Assembly (NCBI GenBank): GCA_020860205.1
Contig: JAJBUU010000004.1
Location: 32,001 to 96,000 of the forward strand
DNA length: 64,000 nt
From: Oscillospiraceae bacterium
GTDB taxonomy: Bacteria; Bacillota; Clostridia; Oscillospirales; Oscillospiraceae
Direction: 5' to 3'
Shown: in pieces, positions 17,787 through 31,473 of the stretch
How positions within the stretch are numbered: position 1 is the stretch's first letter
Layout: the number at the start of each line of letters is the position of its first letter
The notes under the pieces: model-generated
The model's database searches: none
The model's input: the letters and a program-made list of their open reading frames with translations, nothing else
Told to the model about the DNA's origin: nothing
Position numbers and translations under genes: made by a program

Positions 17787-19013
17787 CTATCGCGCAGCGC
17801 GCCGCCGTGTGCCGCCGGGATCGGACAGGCAGAGGACAAGATAGATAATCAGCGCAAGGATGACTGCCAGCAGCGCCACAGCGCCATAACGCATGGGCAG
17901 CAGGTAACGCTGCCGCAGATAGGCGTGATAGCCCAGCAGCGAGGCAAAGCTGACGCAGACGGGGACGAAGGCAAGGGGCGGCGCGGTCAGCGCCAGCGCC
18001 ACGGAGAGCACGTCCGCAAGGAAAAAATAACGGTCGTGCATATGCGGCAGGAAAAACGGGACCGCGACGCAGACCAGCACGGCGCATATCAGCAGCGCGC
18101 GGTCATTCAGGCTGCGGCGCTGGATGAAGCAGAGCAGAAAAAGCAGCAGCAGAAACAGAAACGCCGCGCCAACGCCAAGCGCGGAGAGCAGCGCCGCGTC
18201 CACGTCGCCGCGCACAAAGGCGAAGATGGACGGGGAATTGTAGTTCAGCGCGCTGCCGACGCTCCCGGCCTGGTCAAAATAGAGCAGCACGGTATCTGCC
18301 AGCGGCCGACCAAGTGCCACGGCGGGCAGTACGGCAAGAAAATAGGTCAGGGGAAAGACGGTCAAATGCCGCCATTTGATTTTTTTTGCAAAGAGAAAAA
18401 TCAAAAATACCGGCAGCAGGAACACGGCTTGCAGCTTAAACGCAAAGCTCAGCGCGGCGGCAGCGACGGCGCGTATGCCCCTGCCGCGCAGCGCAAAATA
18501 GACGCTCCAGACCGCGAAGGCGGCGTAAATGCTGTCGCATTGCCCCCAGTAAGCGCCGTTCAGCACCACTGTCGGGAGCAGGAGCGTGATGAAAAATGCG
18601 GCAAGGCGCACCGCTGCGCTTTTGGAAAAGTGTCCGGCCAGACGCAGCGTCCCCCAGGCGAGCAGCACGTCAAAGCAGACGGAGAGCAGCTTGATCAGAT
18701 AGAGGTCGCGGACGGCGCTATAAGAGAACAGCGCAAGGAAATAGAGATAGGGTACGTTATAGTTCCCGACGCTCTCCCGCAACGCGGCAAAGCCCCCGTT
18801 TTCGCGGAAAAAATTCACCCAGACGGTTAAAAAATTCTGATAGTCCAGCGTTTCGTGATCCATGCAGAGCGCGCGGACGGTCATTGCGGCAAACAGCAGC
18901 GCCGCAGAGAGAAAGAGCAGACGGCGGCGCGACAGCACGCCTTCGCGCCAGAGGATCAGAAATCCCAGTGCGCCCAGCAGCACCAGGCCGGAGAGCGCGG
19001 TCATATCGTTCAT
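17787..19013 (-). CDS. GT-C type integral-membrane glycosyltransferase
   Basis: 408 aa with about ten membrane segments. Motifs of polyprenyl-phosphate-dependent GT-C enzymes are seen: LDYQNFLTVWVNFF and NYNVPYLYFLALFSY in the first loop region, AYWGQCDSIYAAF, and LPHMHDRYFFLADV near the C-terminus. It resembles GT87/ALG6-like mannosyltransferase-type proteins and probably moves a sugar from a lipid carrier to a cell-envelope acceptor. The ORF track starts 90 codons early; the ATG at 19013 follows GGGAGGAT. No other envelope-sugar genes are adjacent, so the acceptor is unknown. Confidence 0.75.
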   Translation of the reverse strand: MNDMTALSGLVLLGALGFLILWREGVLSRRRLLFLSAALLFAAMTVRALCMDHETLDYQNFLTVWVNFFRENGGFAALRESVGNYNVPYLYFLALFSYSAVRDLYLIKLLSVCFDVLLAWGTLRLAGHFSKSAAVRLAAFFITLLLPTVVLNGAYWGQCDSIYAAFAVWSVYFALRGRGIRAVAAAALSFAFKLQAVFLLPVFLIFLFAKKIKWRHLTVFPLTYFLAVLPAVALGRPLADTVLLYFDQAGSVGSALNYNSPSIFAFVRGDVDAALLSALGVGAAFLFLLLLFLLCFIQRRSLNDRALLICAVLVCVAVPFFLPHMHDRYFFLADVLSVALALTAPPLAFVPVCVSFASLLGYHAYLRQRYLLPMRYGAVALLAVILALIIYLVLCLSDPGGTRRRAAR

Positions 19014-19459
19014 GGATGCGGTATCCTCCCGATTGCAGAAAAAGCGGAAAAGGGCAAAACAAAAGCGGCAGGGAATGGTTCCGGCCGCAGACTGGGGACG
19101 TTCTCTCTTAATGCAACAGCGCATCATTCGGCAGGAACGGTCTGCACAGAAAATTTTCCGTAGCCCCAGCCTGCCGGTTTGCGCGCTGCAGTTTTTGCAA
19201 CATAAAGGCGGTGAGATAAAATAAAAGCAAACGCAGCTGTCCTGAAAAACCTGCAAAAAAGTCTTGACAAATGCAGGGAACACATGATAAAATAATGTGC
19301 TTTAGTCACCGGAAACGATAATACCCCACTTTTCCATAATGACTGTTTTTAGTTTACCACAAATCCCGAAAAAATCAAGGCCACGCGCCCGAAAATTGAC
19401 AACTCATCCGGGCGTATCGCAAAAGAACCACCCGATTTTCAAAAGGAGTGATGTCCAAA
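19014..19459. other. 446-bp divergent intergenic region upstream of rpoB
   Basis: Contains the rpoB promoter (19264-19293) and a leader of about 160 nt before the rpoB start. No RNA gene or protein gene is evident, and no rplJ leader (L10-binding) structure is recognisable. Confidence 0.6.
19264..19293 (+). promoter_or_regulatory. sigma-A promoter of rpoBC
   Basis: TTGACA (19264-19269), an 18-base spacer and TAAAAT (19288-19293), directly upstream of rpoB. It indicates that rpoBC is transcribed as its own unit here. Confidence 0.65.
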
Positions 19460-22400
19460 ATGCCGAAGGAAGTAATGTATGGCAAAACGCTGCGCCACAA
19501 CTATGCCCGCACACCGGAGCTTCAGGAAATGCCGCATTTGCTGGAGGTGCAGAAGAATTCCTACAAATGGTTTCTCGACCAGGGGTTAAAGGATGTTTTT
19601 GACGAGGTGGACGCCATCTCGGACTATTCCGGCAACCTGAGGCTGAGCTTTGTGGGATATTCCATGAATGAAAAGCCGAAATACGGCGAGCAGGAGTGCA
19701 AGTCCCGCGACACCACCTATGCCGCGCCGCTGAAGGTGAACGTACAGCTCCGCAACCGCGAGACCGAGGAGATCAAGGAGCAGGAGATTTTCATGGAGGA
19801 TTTCCCCCTGATGACCGCAGGGGGCACATTTATCATCAACGGCGCGGAGCGCGTCGTGGTTTCCCAGATCGTCCGCTCCCCCGGTATTTATTTTGACAAA
19901 ACAACGGACAAGACCCTCCTTTCCACTTATGCCGCGACCATCATCCCCTATCACGGCGCATGGCTGGAGTTTGAAACGGACGCGAACGATGTGTTCTATG
20001 TCCGCATCGACAAAAACCGCAAGATACCCGTGACATGGCTGCTCAAGGCGATGGGCCGCTACGAGGAGAACAGTCCGGCCACATGGCTGAGCTGCTGCGA
20101 TACCGTGGCCGGCTGCGTCACAAACGAGCAGATTCAGGCTGTGTTCGGCGACGATGTGCGCATGACCGCCACGCTGGAGAAAGACACCTGCGCCACGCGC
20201 GAGGAGTGCCTGATCGAGATTTATCGCCGCCTGCGTCCCGGCGACCCCCCGACGGTGGATTCTGCGGAAACGCTGTTGAACGGTCGTTTCTATGACCACC
20301 GCCGCTATGATATTTCCAGCGTGGGACGCTATAAGTTCAACAAAAAGCTCGCCATTGGGGCGCGCATCAGCGGACACAAGCTGGCGCTGCCCGTCGCCGA
20401 CCCGGACACGGGCGAGGTCATCGCGGAGGCGGGCGAGATACTGACCCGCGTGCGGGCGGATGAAATTCAGGCCGCCGGCGTCTGCGAAGCGTGGATCGAC
20501 GTGGAGGGAAAGCCTGTCCGCGTATTCACGAACGGAATGGTCGATCTTGCAAAATATGTGGACTTTGACCCCGCCGAGATCGGCGTGAAGGAAAAGGTGC
20601 GCGGCATCGTGCTGAAGGGACTGCTGGAACAGTATTCCGGACAGGAGCTGCGGGAGCAGATTTGCGCGAACATGGACCTGCTGATCCCAAAGCACATCCT
20701 TCTGGACGATATTTTCGCCGCTGTCAACTATCTCAACTGCCTCGCCAGCGGCATCGGCACCGCGGACGACATCGACCATCTGGGCAACCGCCGGATGCGT
20801 TCCGTCGGCGAGCTGCTGCAAAACCAGATCCGCATCGGATTCTCCCGCATGGAGCGCGTGGTGCGCGAGCGCATGACATTGCAGGATATGGACGTGGTCA
20901 CGCCGCAGAGCCTGGTCAATATCCGTCCGGTAACGGCGGCCATCAAGGAATTTTTTGGTTCCTCTCCGCTCAGCCAGTTTATGGATCAGACCAACCCGCT
21001 GGCAGAGCTGACGCACAAGCGCCGTCTTTCCGCACTTGGCCCCGGCGGTCTTTCCAGAGAGCGCGCCAGCTTTGACGTGCGCGACGTACATTACAGCCAC
21101 TATGGCCGTATGTGCCCGATCGAAACGCCGGAAGGTCCGAACATCGGTCTGATTTCCTATCTTGCGGCCTTCGCCCGCGTGAACGAATATGGGTTCATTA
21201 TCACACCCTACCGCCGCATTGAACACGTCCGCGACGAAACCGGCAAAATCATCGCAAGCCGTCTGACGGACGATGTGCAGTACATGACCGCCGACATCGA
21301 GGACAACTATACCATCTGCGAGGCCACGGAGCCGGTGGACGAGGACGGCAACCTGCTCAACCGCCGTATCATCTGCCGCCACCGCGACGAGGTCATCGAG
21401 GTGGATCGGGAGCGCGTGGACTATATCGACGTTTCCCCCCGCATGATGGTTTCCATCGCAACCGCAATGATCCCGTTCCTGGAGAACGACGATGCGAACC
21501 GCGCGCTGATGGGCGCGAATATGCAGCGGCAGGCCGTGCCGCTCCTGACCACGCAGGCGCCGATCGTCGCCACCGGTATCGAGCACAAGTGCGCGATCGA
21601 CTCCGGCGTATGCGTTCTGGCGGAGGGCGACGGCGTTGTCACCCGCGTTTCCGGCGCAGGAGTTTCTGTGCGCTATGATTCCGGCGAGAACAAGGACTAT
21701 ACGCTGATCAAATTCTCCCGCAGCAACCAGGGTACCTGCTTCAACCAGCGCCCGATTGTGGATGTTGGCGAGCGTGTCCACGGCCGTCGCATCGGAGCGG
21801 ACGGCAGGATCGAGGAGCCGACTGTGCTGGCGGACGGACCCAGCACCGCGCAGGGCGAGCTTTCGCTGGGCAAGAATATTCTGGTCGGCTTCATGACATG
21901 GGAAGGCTACAACTACGAGGACGCGATCCTGCTCAACGAGCGCCTTGTGATGGAGGACGTGTTCACCTCCATCCATGTGGAGGAGTATGAGTGCGACGCG
22001 CGCGATACCAAGCTGGGGCCGGAGGAGATTACACGCGACATCCCCAGCGTGGGCGAGGAAGCGCTGAAATATCTGGATGAGCGCGGCATCATCATGGTCG
22101 GCGCGGAGGTACACGCCGGTGATATTCTGGTCGGCAAGGTCACGCCGAAGGGCGAAACCGACCTGACCGCAGAGGAGCGCCTGCTGCGCGCCATCTTTGG
22201 CGAAAAGGCGCGCGAGGTGCGCGATACCTCGCTCAAGGTGCCGCACGGCGAGAGCGGCATCATCGTGGATGTGAAGCGCTTCACCCGTGAGAACGGGGAC
22301 GAGATGGGACCCGGCGTGAACGAGGTCGTCCGTGTCTACATCGCGCAGAAGCGCAAAATCTCCGTCGGCGACAAAATGGCAGGCCGCCACGGCAACAAGG

Positions 22401-23310
22401 GCGTTGTTTCCCGCATCCTGCCGAAGGAGGATATGCCCTATCTGCCGGACGGCACGCCGCTGGACATCGTGCTCAACCCGCTGGGCGTTCCCTCCCGTAT
22501 GAATATCGGGCAGGTGCTGGAGGTGCATCTTGGCTATGCGGCGCAGGCGCTGGGCTGGAAGGTCGCAACGCCGGTCTTTAACGGCGCGAACGAAAGCTCC
22601 ATCCACGAAACGCTGCGTCTGGCCAATCTGCGCGAGGACGGCAAGAGCGTCCTCTATGACGGGCGCACCGGCGAGGCCTTCCAGAACGATGTGACCGTCG
22701 GCTGGGTCTACTTCCTGAAGCTCCACCATCTGGTGGACGATAAGATGCACGCCCGTTCCACCGGACCTTACAGCCTTGTTACGCAGCAGCCGCTTGGCGG
22801 CAAGGCGCAGTTTGGCGGACAGCGCTTTGGCGAAATGGAAGTCTGGGCGCTGGAGGCATACGGCGCGGCCTATACCCTGCAGGAGATTTTGACCGTCAAG
22901 TCCGACGATGTGACCGGACGTGTGCGCACCTATGAGAGCATCGTAAAAGGTCACAATATCCCGCGTCCCGGTATTCCGGAGAGCTTCAAGGTGCTGGTCA
23001 AGGAGCTGCAGTCCCTCTGCCTGGATGTGCGCGTCCTGGACAAGGACGGCGACGAAATCGAGCTGAAGGACGACGAGGACGACGAGGATTATATCCCCGG
23101 TTTCCGCGGCGACGAAAAAGAGGATTACCGCGCTGACGACAGCGAGATCGAGTCCGCAGGCTATGCGATCGAGGACGTGGAGGACGCTTTCGGCGCCGAC
23201 GACGTGGACGACATGGACGTGGACGGCGAAGCGGAGAACGAAGCGGACGCGGCAGACCTGTTTGCAGACGACGGGGATGAAGAAAACTTTGGGGAGGAGG
23301 ATTTGACCCT

Positions 23311-23314
<4 letters not shown>
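19460..23314 (+). CDS. rpoB: DNA-directed RNA polymerase subunit beta
   Basis: 1284 aa. The rifampicin region reads [20 protein letters not shown] followed by [13 protein letters not shown], with the Asp, His and Ser positions associated with susceptibility intact. Also seen: [20 protein letters not shown], and the [12 protein letters not shown] loop of the active site. The C-terminus carries a long acidic tail rich in Asp/Glu (about 80 residues), an extension common in some Clostridia. The ORF track uses GTG at 19448, but the AAGGAG SD spacing favours the ATG at 19460 ([11 protein letters not shown]). Its stop overlaps the rpoC start (ATGA). Confidence 0.97.
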
Positions 23315-27084
<3,770 letters not shown>

Positions 27085-27130
27085 TCCTGCACTGACTGCA
27101 TAAACCGCTTTTGCTTCTGTCATCAACGAT

Positions 27131-27171
27131 GGGAGCGCTGCAAAATTTTCATTTTGCAGCGCTCCCGTTTT
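27131..27171 (+). terminator. intrinsic terminator of rpoBC
   Basis: Perfect 16-bp stem GGGAGCGCTGCAAAAT/ATTTTGCAGCGCTCCC with a TTTC loop followed by GTTTTGC. Confidence 0.88.
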
Positions 27172-27207
27172 GCATTCGCTTATATGCGGCAGAAGGAGGG
27201 AGGCTCC

Positions 27208-27405
27208 TTATTTCATGCCGTTTTCATAGGCTTCGATCATCTTGCGGACCATCTGGCCGCCGATGGAACCGGCCTGCTTGCTGGTCAGGTCGCCGTTGTA
27301 GCCCTGCTTCAGATTGACGCCAACCTGTGCGGCGGCCTCCATCTTAAAGCGATCCATCGCCTCGCGCGCACTGGGATTTACAAGATTGTTAGAACTCTTT
27401 GCCAT
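27208..27405 (-). CDS. small acid-soluble spore protein, alpha/beta type
   Basis: 65 aa: MAKSSNNLVNPSAREAMDRF... with the DNA-binding GSIGGQMVRKMIEAYE helix and the GVNL-containing region typical of alpha/beta SASPs. These coat and protect spore DNA and are degraded by Gpr at germination. The cleavage-region sequence FKMEAAAQVGVNL deviates from the textbook TEFA-SEFGVNLG. AAAGGAG SD upstream of the ATG at 27405. A GAATA-N17-AAAGATA pair about 55 bases upstream is a possible but imperfect sigma-G promoter. Confidence 0.92.
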   Translation of the reverse strand: MAKSSNNLVNPSAREAMDRFKMEAAAQVGVNLKQGYNGDLTSKQAGSIGGQMVRKMIEAYENGMK

Positions 27406-27773
27406 CTGCGTTTACAACTCCTTTGCAACTTTTTTGGCAGATTACTGCCCGAACATATCTTTTGCATTCGGAATTTGAATATTCAGCGCGATTTTGGTAA
27501 GTTCCGCCATGCCATTTTTTCAAAAAATCGGCAGCTGTGGATAAAAGCATCCGGTTTCATTATTTTTTTTGTTGATTATAATATTGCACCTTCACACATT
27601 ATTCAGAAGCGCATGAATATGCGGACGCGGAAAGTTGCAGCCCTGGCATTTTGCGGCGGAATGATTGCCTTTTTGCGGAAAGCGTGCTATAATGACCAAA
27701 AAAGGCGGCCAGGGCGCGCAGGACCACGCTGCGGCGCAAAGGTCGCAAGCAAAAACAGAGGACGACAAAGCAT
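27406..27773. other. 368-bp intergenic region between SASP and DUF1385 genes
   Basis: Divergent promoters only: the candidate forespore promoter for the SASP gene on the minus strand and a sigma-A promoter for DUF1385-prmC on the plus strand. An AT-rich stretch around 27560-27590 holds an ATTATAAT box readable on both strands. No other feature seen. Confidence 0.55.
27665..27693 (+). promoter_or_regulatory. sigma-A promoter of DUF1385-prmC
   Basis: TTGCCT (27665-27670), a 17-base spacer and a perfect TATAAT (27688-27693) with an extended TGC element before it. Confidence 0.65.
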
Positions 27774-28772
27774 ATGGCAAACGAAAAAGGGAACGCGCGC
27801 GGCGCGTTCAAAACCAGCATCGGCGGACAGGCGCTGATCGAGGGCATCCTCATGCGTGGGCCGGACAAACAGGCCATTGCCTGCCGTCTGGCCGACGGTA
27901 CGATTCAGACTAAGACCGACCCGTTGGAGATGACGAAAGAAAAGCACCCCATTCTGGGCGTGCCGTTCCTGCGGGGCGTTCCCGCGTTTTTGGACTCTAT
28001 GGTGAAGGGGATGCAGGCACTGACCTATTCGGCGGAGCTGCTGCCGGAGGAGGAGCAGGAGGAACCGGACAAGCTGGACCTCTGGCTGGAAAAGCATCTT
28101 GGCAGCGAGCGGGCGTCGCAGGCCGTCATCGCCGTGGCGCTGGTGCTGGGCGTGGCGCTGGCCATCGGGCTGTTTGTGCTGCTCCCCGCCATCCTGTTTG
28201 AGCTGTTGCCGCAGGACCTGCATCTTGTGCTGCGCTGCATTCTGGAGGGCGCGATCCGCATCGTCATTTTTCTGGCTTATCTCTGGTTCTGTACCCGTGT
28301 GGACGATGTAAAACGGCTGTTTTCCTACCACGGCGCAGAGCATAAGACGATCTATTGTTATGAGAAGCATTTGGAGCTGACCGTGGAGAACGTGCGGCGG
28401 CAAAGCCGGTTCCATCCCCGCTGCGGCACCAGCTTTTTGCTGGTGGTGATGGTCATTGCGATCCTTGTCGTGTCCGTCATGACATGGGTGCTTTCGCTGA
28501 TTCCCGCCATCGCTGCACTTTCGCGCATCCCGGCAGCGCTGGTGCGGATTTTGGCAAAGCTGATTGTCCTGCCGCTGATCGTCGGCATCACCTACGAGGT
28601 GAACCGCTGGGTCGGACGCCACGATGAAAACCTGTTGGCGCGTATCGTCGCGTGGCCGGGAAAGAAGCTCCAGCATCTCACAACGCAGGAGCCGGACGAC
28701 GGTATGATAGAGTGCGCCATCACCGCGCTGAAGTTGGTCATCCCGGAGGAGGAAGGCGCGGACGAGTGGTGA
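27774..28772 (+). CDS. DUF1385 (YqhQ-like) membrane protein
   Basis: 332 aa. The N-terminus carries the family signature GGQALIEGILMRGPD. Two to four hydrophobic segments follow (around 118-140, 150-175 and 220-250), then VDDVKRLFSYHGAEHKTIYCYE, a His/Glu-containing motif that has led to 'metal-dependent' annotations, and FHPRCGTSFLLV. Function is not established. In many Clostridia the gene precedes prmC and prfA; here prmC follows at 21 bases but prfA is absent from the window. SD AGAGGACGAC is modest. Confidence 0.88.
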   Translation: MANEKGNARGAFKTSIGGQALIEGILMRGPDKQAIACRLADGTIQTKTDPLEMTKEKHPILGVPFLRGVPAFLDSMVKGMQALTYSAELLPEEEQEEPDKLDLWLEKHLGSERASQAVIAVALVLGVALAIGLFVLLPAILFELLPQDLHLVLRCILEGAIRIVIFLAYLWFCTRVDDVKRLFSYHGAEHKTIYCYEKHLELTVENVRRQSRFHPRCGTSFLLVVMVIAILVVSVMTWVLSLIPAIAALSRIPAALVRILAKLIVLPLIVGITYEVNRWVGRHDENLLARIVAWPGKKLQHLTTQEPDDGMIECAITALKLVIPEEEGADEW

Positions 28773-28793
28773 GAACGCAGAGGGAAGAGACAG

Positions 28794-29654
28794 ATGCCAA
28801 AAACCTATAATGCGCTTTATCTCAGCCTGCGGCAGAAGCTGCGCGAGGCCGGGATAGAGGCATTCTCGCTGGAAGCGCGGCTGCTGGTGGCCTGTGCTGC
28901 GCGGCGTTCGCCGGAGAAGCTGTTGCAGGATCTGCAGCTCTATGCTTCCGACGAAATTGAAGCGCGCGTGACCGCGCTGGGCGCGCGGCGGCTGGCAGGC
29001 GAGCCGGTGGCCTATATCACCGAACGCTGGTCATTTTATGGACTGGAGCTGAAGGTCACGCCGGACGTGCTGATCCCACGTTCGGATACGGAGGTGCTGG
29101 CGGAGCAGGCGATTTCCCTGTTGCGTGGCCGGACGGAAGCGGCGCGGGTGCTTGACCTCTGTACCGGGAGCGGCTGTGTCGGCTGCGCCATCGCACACGC
29201 GCTGCCGCAGAGCCGGGTCGTGCTTCTGGATCATTCCCTAGCGGCGCTCGCCGTTGCGGCGGAAAATGTGGAGACGCTGGGTCTGTCCGGTCGTGTGCAG
29301 TGCATACAGGCGGACGTGACGCAGCCCCCGCCGCCGATGCTGGGCAGCTTTGATTTGATCGTGGCGAACCCGCCCTATATCCGCTCGGCGGAAATCGAAA
29401 CACTGGACGTTTCCGTGCGGGACTATGAGCCGCGCGCGGCGCTGGATGGCGGGGCGGACGGTCTGGATTTTTACCGTGCGATCCTGCGAGGTTATCTCGC
29501 GCTGCTGCGCCGTCCCGGACAGCTTGCGCTGGAGGTCGGAGAGGATCAGGCCGGGGATGTTTCGCTGCTGCTGCGGCGCGCGGGGCTGCTTGGCGTGGGC
29601 AGTGCGCAGGATACCGCCGGTTATGCGCGCGTTGTGTTCGGGAAGCTGTCCTGA
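28794..29654 (+). CDS. prmC: peptide chain release factor N5-glutamine methyltransferase
   Basis: Methylates the Gln of the GGQ motif in release factors RF1/RF2 using S-adenosylmethionine. 286 aa: an N-terminal helical substrate-binding domain, then an SAM-binding motif I at VLDLCTGSGCVGCAIAH and the catalytic IVANPPYIRSAEI (NPPY) motif. The final stretch GQLALEVGEDQA is typical. Cotranscribed with the DUF1385 gene. Confidence 0.93.
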   Translation: MPKTYNALYLSLRQKLREAGIEAFSLEARLLVACAARRSPEKLLQDLQLYASDEIEARVTALGARRLAGEPVAYITERWSFYGLELKVTPDVLIPRSDTEVLAEQAISLLRGRTEAARVLDLCTGSGCVGCAIAHALPQSRVVLLDHSLAALAVAAENVETLGLSGRVQCIQADVTQPPPPMLGSFDLIVANPPYIRSAEIETLDVSVRDYEPRAALDGGADGLDFYRAILRGYLALLRRPGQLALEVGEDQAGDVSLLLRRAGLLGVGSAQDTAGYARVVFGKLS

Positions 29655-29740
29655 GCCGCGCCCCGCAGCAGAAATTTTTCTGATAACACATAAAACCATC
29701 CACATATCGCATACAAAACAGATCGGGGGAAAGGGAGCTT

Positions 29741-30838
29741 ATGGCAGATAAAAAGAAAGAGCTGGTCACACCCGGACCGGCCGCCGACAAAAAGCGGGCG
29801 CTGGAAACCGCGCTGGCACAAATTGAGAAAAACTATGGCAAGGGCGCAATCATGCGTCTGGGCGAGGATATTCCCGTGAACGTGGATTCCATCTCCACCG
29901 GGTCGCTGGCGCTGGATTTGGCGCTGGGCGTCGGCGGCGTGCCGCGCGGGCGCATTGTGGAGATTTACGGGCCGGAATCCTCCGGTAAGACCACGCTGGC
30001 GCTGCATATCCTGGCCTCTGCACAGAAAAATGGCGGCGAGGTCGCGTTTATCGACGTGGAACACGCGCTGGAACCGGCTTACGCGCGGGCGCTGGGCGTC
30101 AATATCGACGAGCTGCTCATCAGCCAGCCGGACACCGGCGAACAGGCGCTGGACATCACAGAGGCGCTGGTGCGCTCCGGCGCGGTGGACGTGGTGGTCG
30201 TGGACTCCGTCGCGGCGCTGGTGCCGCGCTCCGAGCTGGAGGGCGAGATGGGCGACGCAAGCGTCGGCGTGGTGGCGCGGCTGATGAGCCAGGCGCTGCG
30301 CAAACTGGCCGGTACCATTTCCAAGACCAACTGCATCGTGGTGTTCATCAACCAGCTCCGTGAAAAAATCGGCGTGATGTACGGCAACCCGGAAACAACG
30401 CCGGGCGGACGCGCGCTGAAATATTTTGCCTCCGTCCGCATCGACGTGCGCCGCATCGAAACGCTCAAGAGCGGCGGAGAGATGATCGGCAACCGCACGC
30501 GCGCAAAAATCGTCAAAAACAAGGTCGCGCCGCCGTTCAAAGAGGCGGAGTTCGACATCATTTACGGCGAGGGCATCAGCAAAATCGGGGAGATCGTCGA
30601 TCTTGGCGTAAAGCTGGAGCTGATCGAAAAAGCGGGCGCGTGGTTCACCTGCAACGGTGAGCGGTTCCAGGGGCGCGACGCGGTGAAGGATTATCTGCAA
30701 AAGAACCCGGACGTTGCGGACAGCGTGGAACAGCAGATCCGCCAGAACGCCTACAAGCTGATGACCCCGCAGGCGTTGAAGGCCGCGCGTGTCGCCGGGC
30801 GCGCCGTGGATGTTTCCGCGGACGATTTTGAAGGCTGA
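29741..30838 (+). CDS. recA: recombinase RecA
   Basis: 365 aa. Walker [10 protein letters not shown] (77-85), Walker [16 protein letters not shown]-binding loop L1 region [20 protein letters not shown], and L2 with [20 protein letters not shown]. Catalyses strand exchange and stimulates LexA self-cleavage. SD GGGGGAAAGGGAG precedes the ATG. I did not see a clear CGAAC-N4-GTTCG LexA box upstream. Followed immediately by recX (TGATG overlap). Confidence 0.97.
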   Translation: MADKKKELVTPGPAADKKRALETALAQIEKNYGKGAIMRLGEDIPVNVDSISTGSLALDLALGVGGVPRGRIVEIYGPESSGKTTLALHILASAQKNGGEVAFIDVEHALEPAYARALGVNIDELLISQPDTGEQALDITEALVRSGAVDVVVVDSVAALVPRSELEGEMGDASVGVVARLMSQALRKLAGTISKTNCIVVFINQLREKIGVMYGNPETTPGGRALKYFASVRIDVRRIETLKSGGEMIGNRTRAKIVKNKVAPPFKEAEFDIIYGEGISKIGEIVDLGVKLELIEKAGAWFTCNGERFQGRDAVKDYLQKNPDVADSVEQQIRQNAYKLMTPQALKAARVAGRAVDVSADDFEG

Positions 30839-31467
30839 TGACAGTCACCGCGCTCTGCCAAAAAACGGACGACCGCTTTGAACTGGAGCTGGACGGCGCG
30901 GAAAAGCTGACCGTCCCGCTCTCCCTTGTCGCGGACTTCTCCCTTTATGCGGGACGGGAGCTGAACGAGACGGAAGCGGAGCGTCTGCGCGGCGCCGTTT
31001 CGCTGGAACGCGCAAAGACGCGGGCGCTGCGGATGCTGGGAATGCGGGCGATGAGCACCCGCGAGATATATGACCGGCTGATGGAAAAGGGCGAGTGCGA
31101 ACAGGACGCCGCCGCGTGCGTGGCCTGGCTGCTGGAGCTGCACCTGCTCTCGGACGAGGACTACGCCGCCGCCGTGGTGCGCCGCTGCGCCGCAAAGGGC
31201 TACGGTGCGCGCCGCGCACGGGAGGAGCTGAACCGGCACAAGCTGCCGCGCGCGCTCTGGGACGCGGCGCTGGAAACGCTGCCGGAGCAGGACGAAACGC
31301 TTGACCGGCTGCTGCTGAGCCGTCTGCGCGGCGCATCGCCGGATGACCGCGCAGCGCTGAAAAAGGCGACGGACGCGCTGCTGCGCCGCGGCTTTGGCTG
31401 GGACGAAATCCGCGCCGCCGTGGAGCGGCTCCGGCTGCAAATGGAAACAGACGATACGGGAACATAA
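30838..31467 (+). CDS. recX: regulatory protein RecX
   Basis: 209 aa, three tandem three-helix RecX repeats: RALRMLGMRAMSTREIYDRL, then AACVAWLLELHLLSDEDYAAAVV and GYGARRAREELNRHKLP, and a C-terminal repeat RRGFGWDEIRAAVERL. RecX caps or destabilises RecA filaments. Its ATG overlaps the recA stop, which fixes the start. The following rimO start is only 6 bases after the stop. Confidence 0.9.
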   Translation: MTVTALCQKTDDRFELELDGAEKLTVPLSLVADFSLYAGRELNETEAERLRGAVSLERAKTRALRMLGMRAMSTREIYDRLMEKGECEQDAAACVAWLLELHLLSDEDYAAAVVRRCAAKGYGARRAREELNRHKLPRALWDAALETLPEQDETLDRLLLSRLRGASPDDRAALKKATDALLRRGFGWDEIRAAVERLRLQMETDDTGT

Positions 31468-31473
31468 GAAAAC

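Noticed and set aside
17709-18830. 373-aa plus-strand ORF
   Set aside because: Antisense to the GT-C glycosyltransferase; Gln/Arg/His-rich composition typical of a membrane-protein shadow.
19586-22954. 1122-aa minus-strand ORF
   Set aside because: Antisense shadow of rpoB; His/Ala/Val-rich composition typical of shadow frames.
29655-29740. LexA (SOS) box before recA
   Set aside because: Looked for CGAAC-N4-GTTCG-like sequence; no convincing match is visible.
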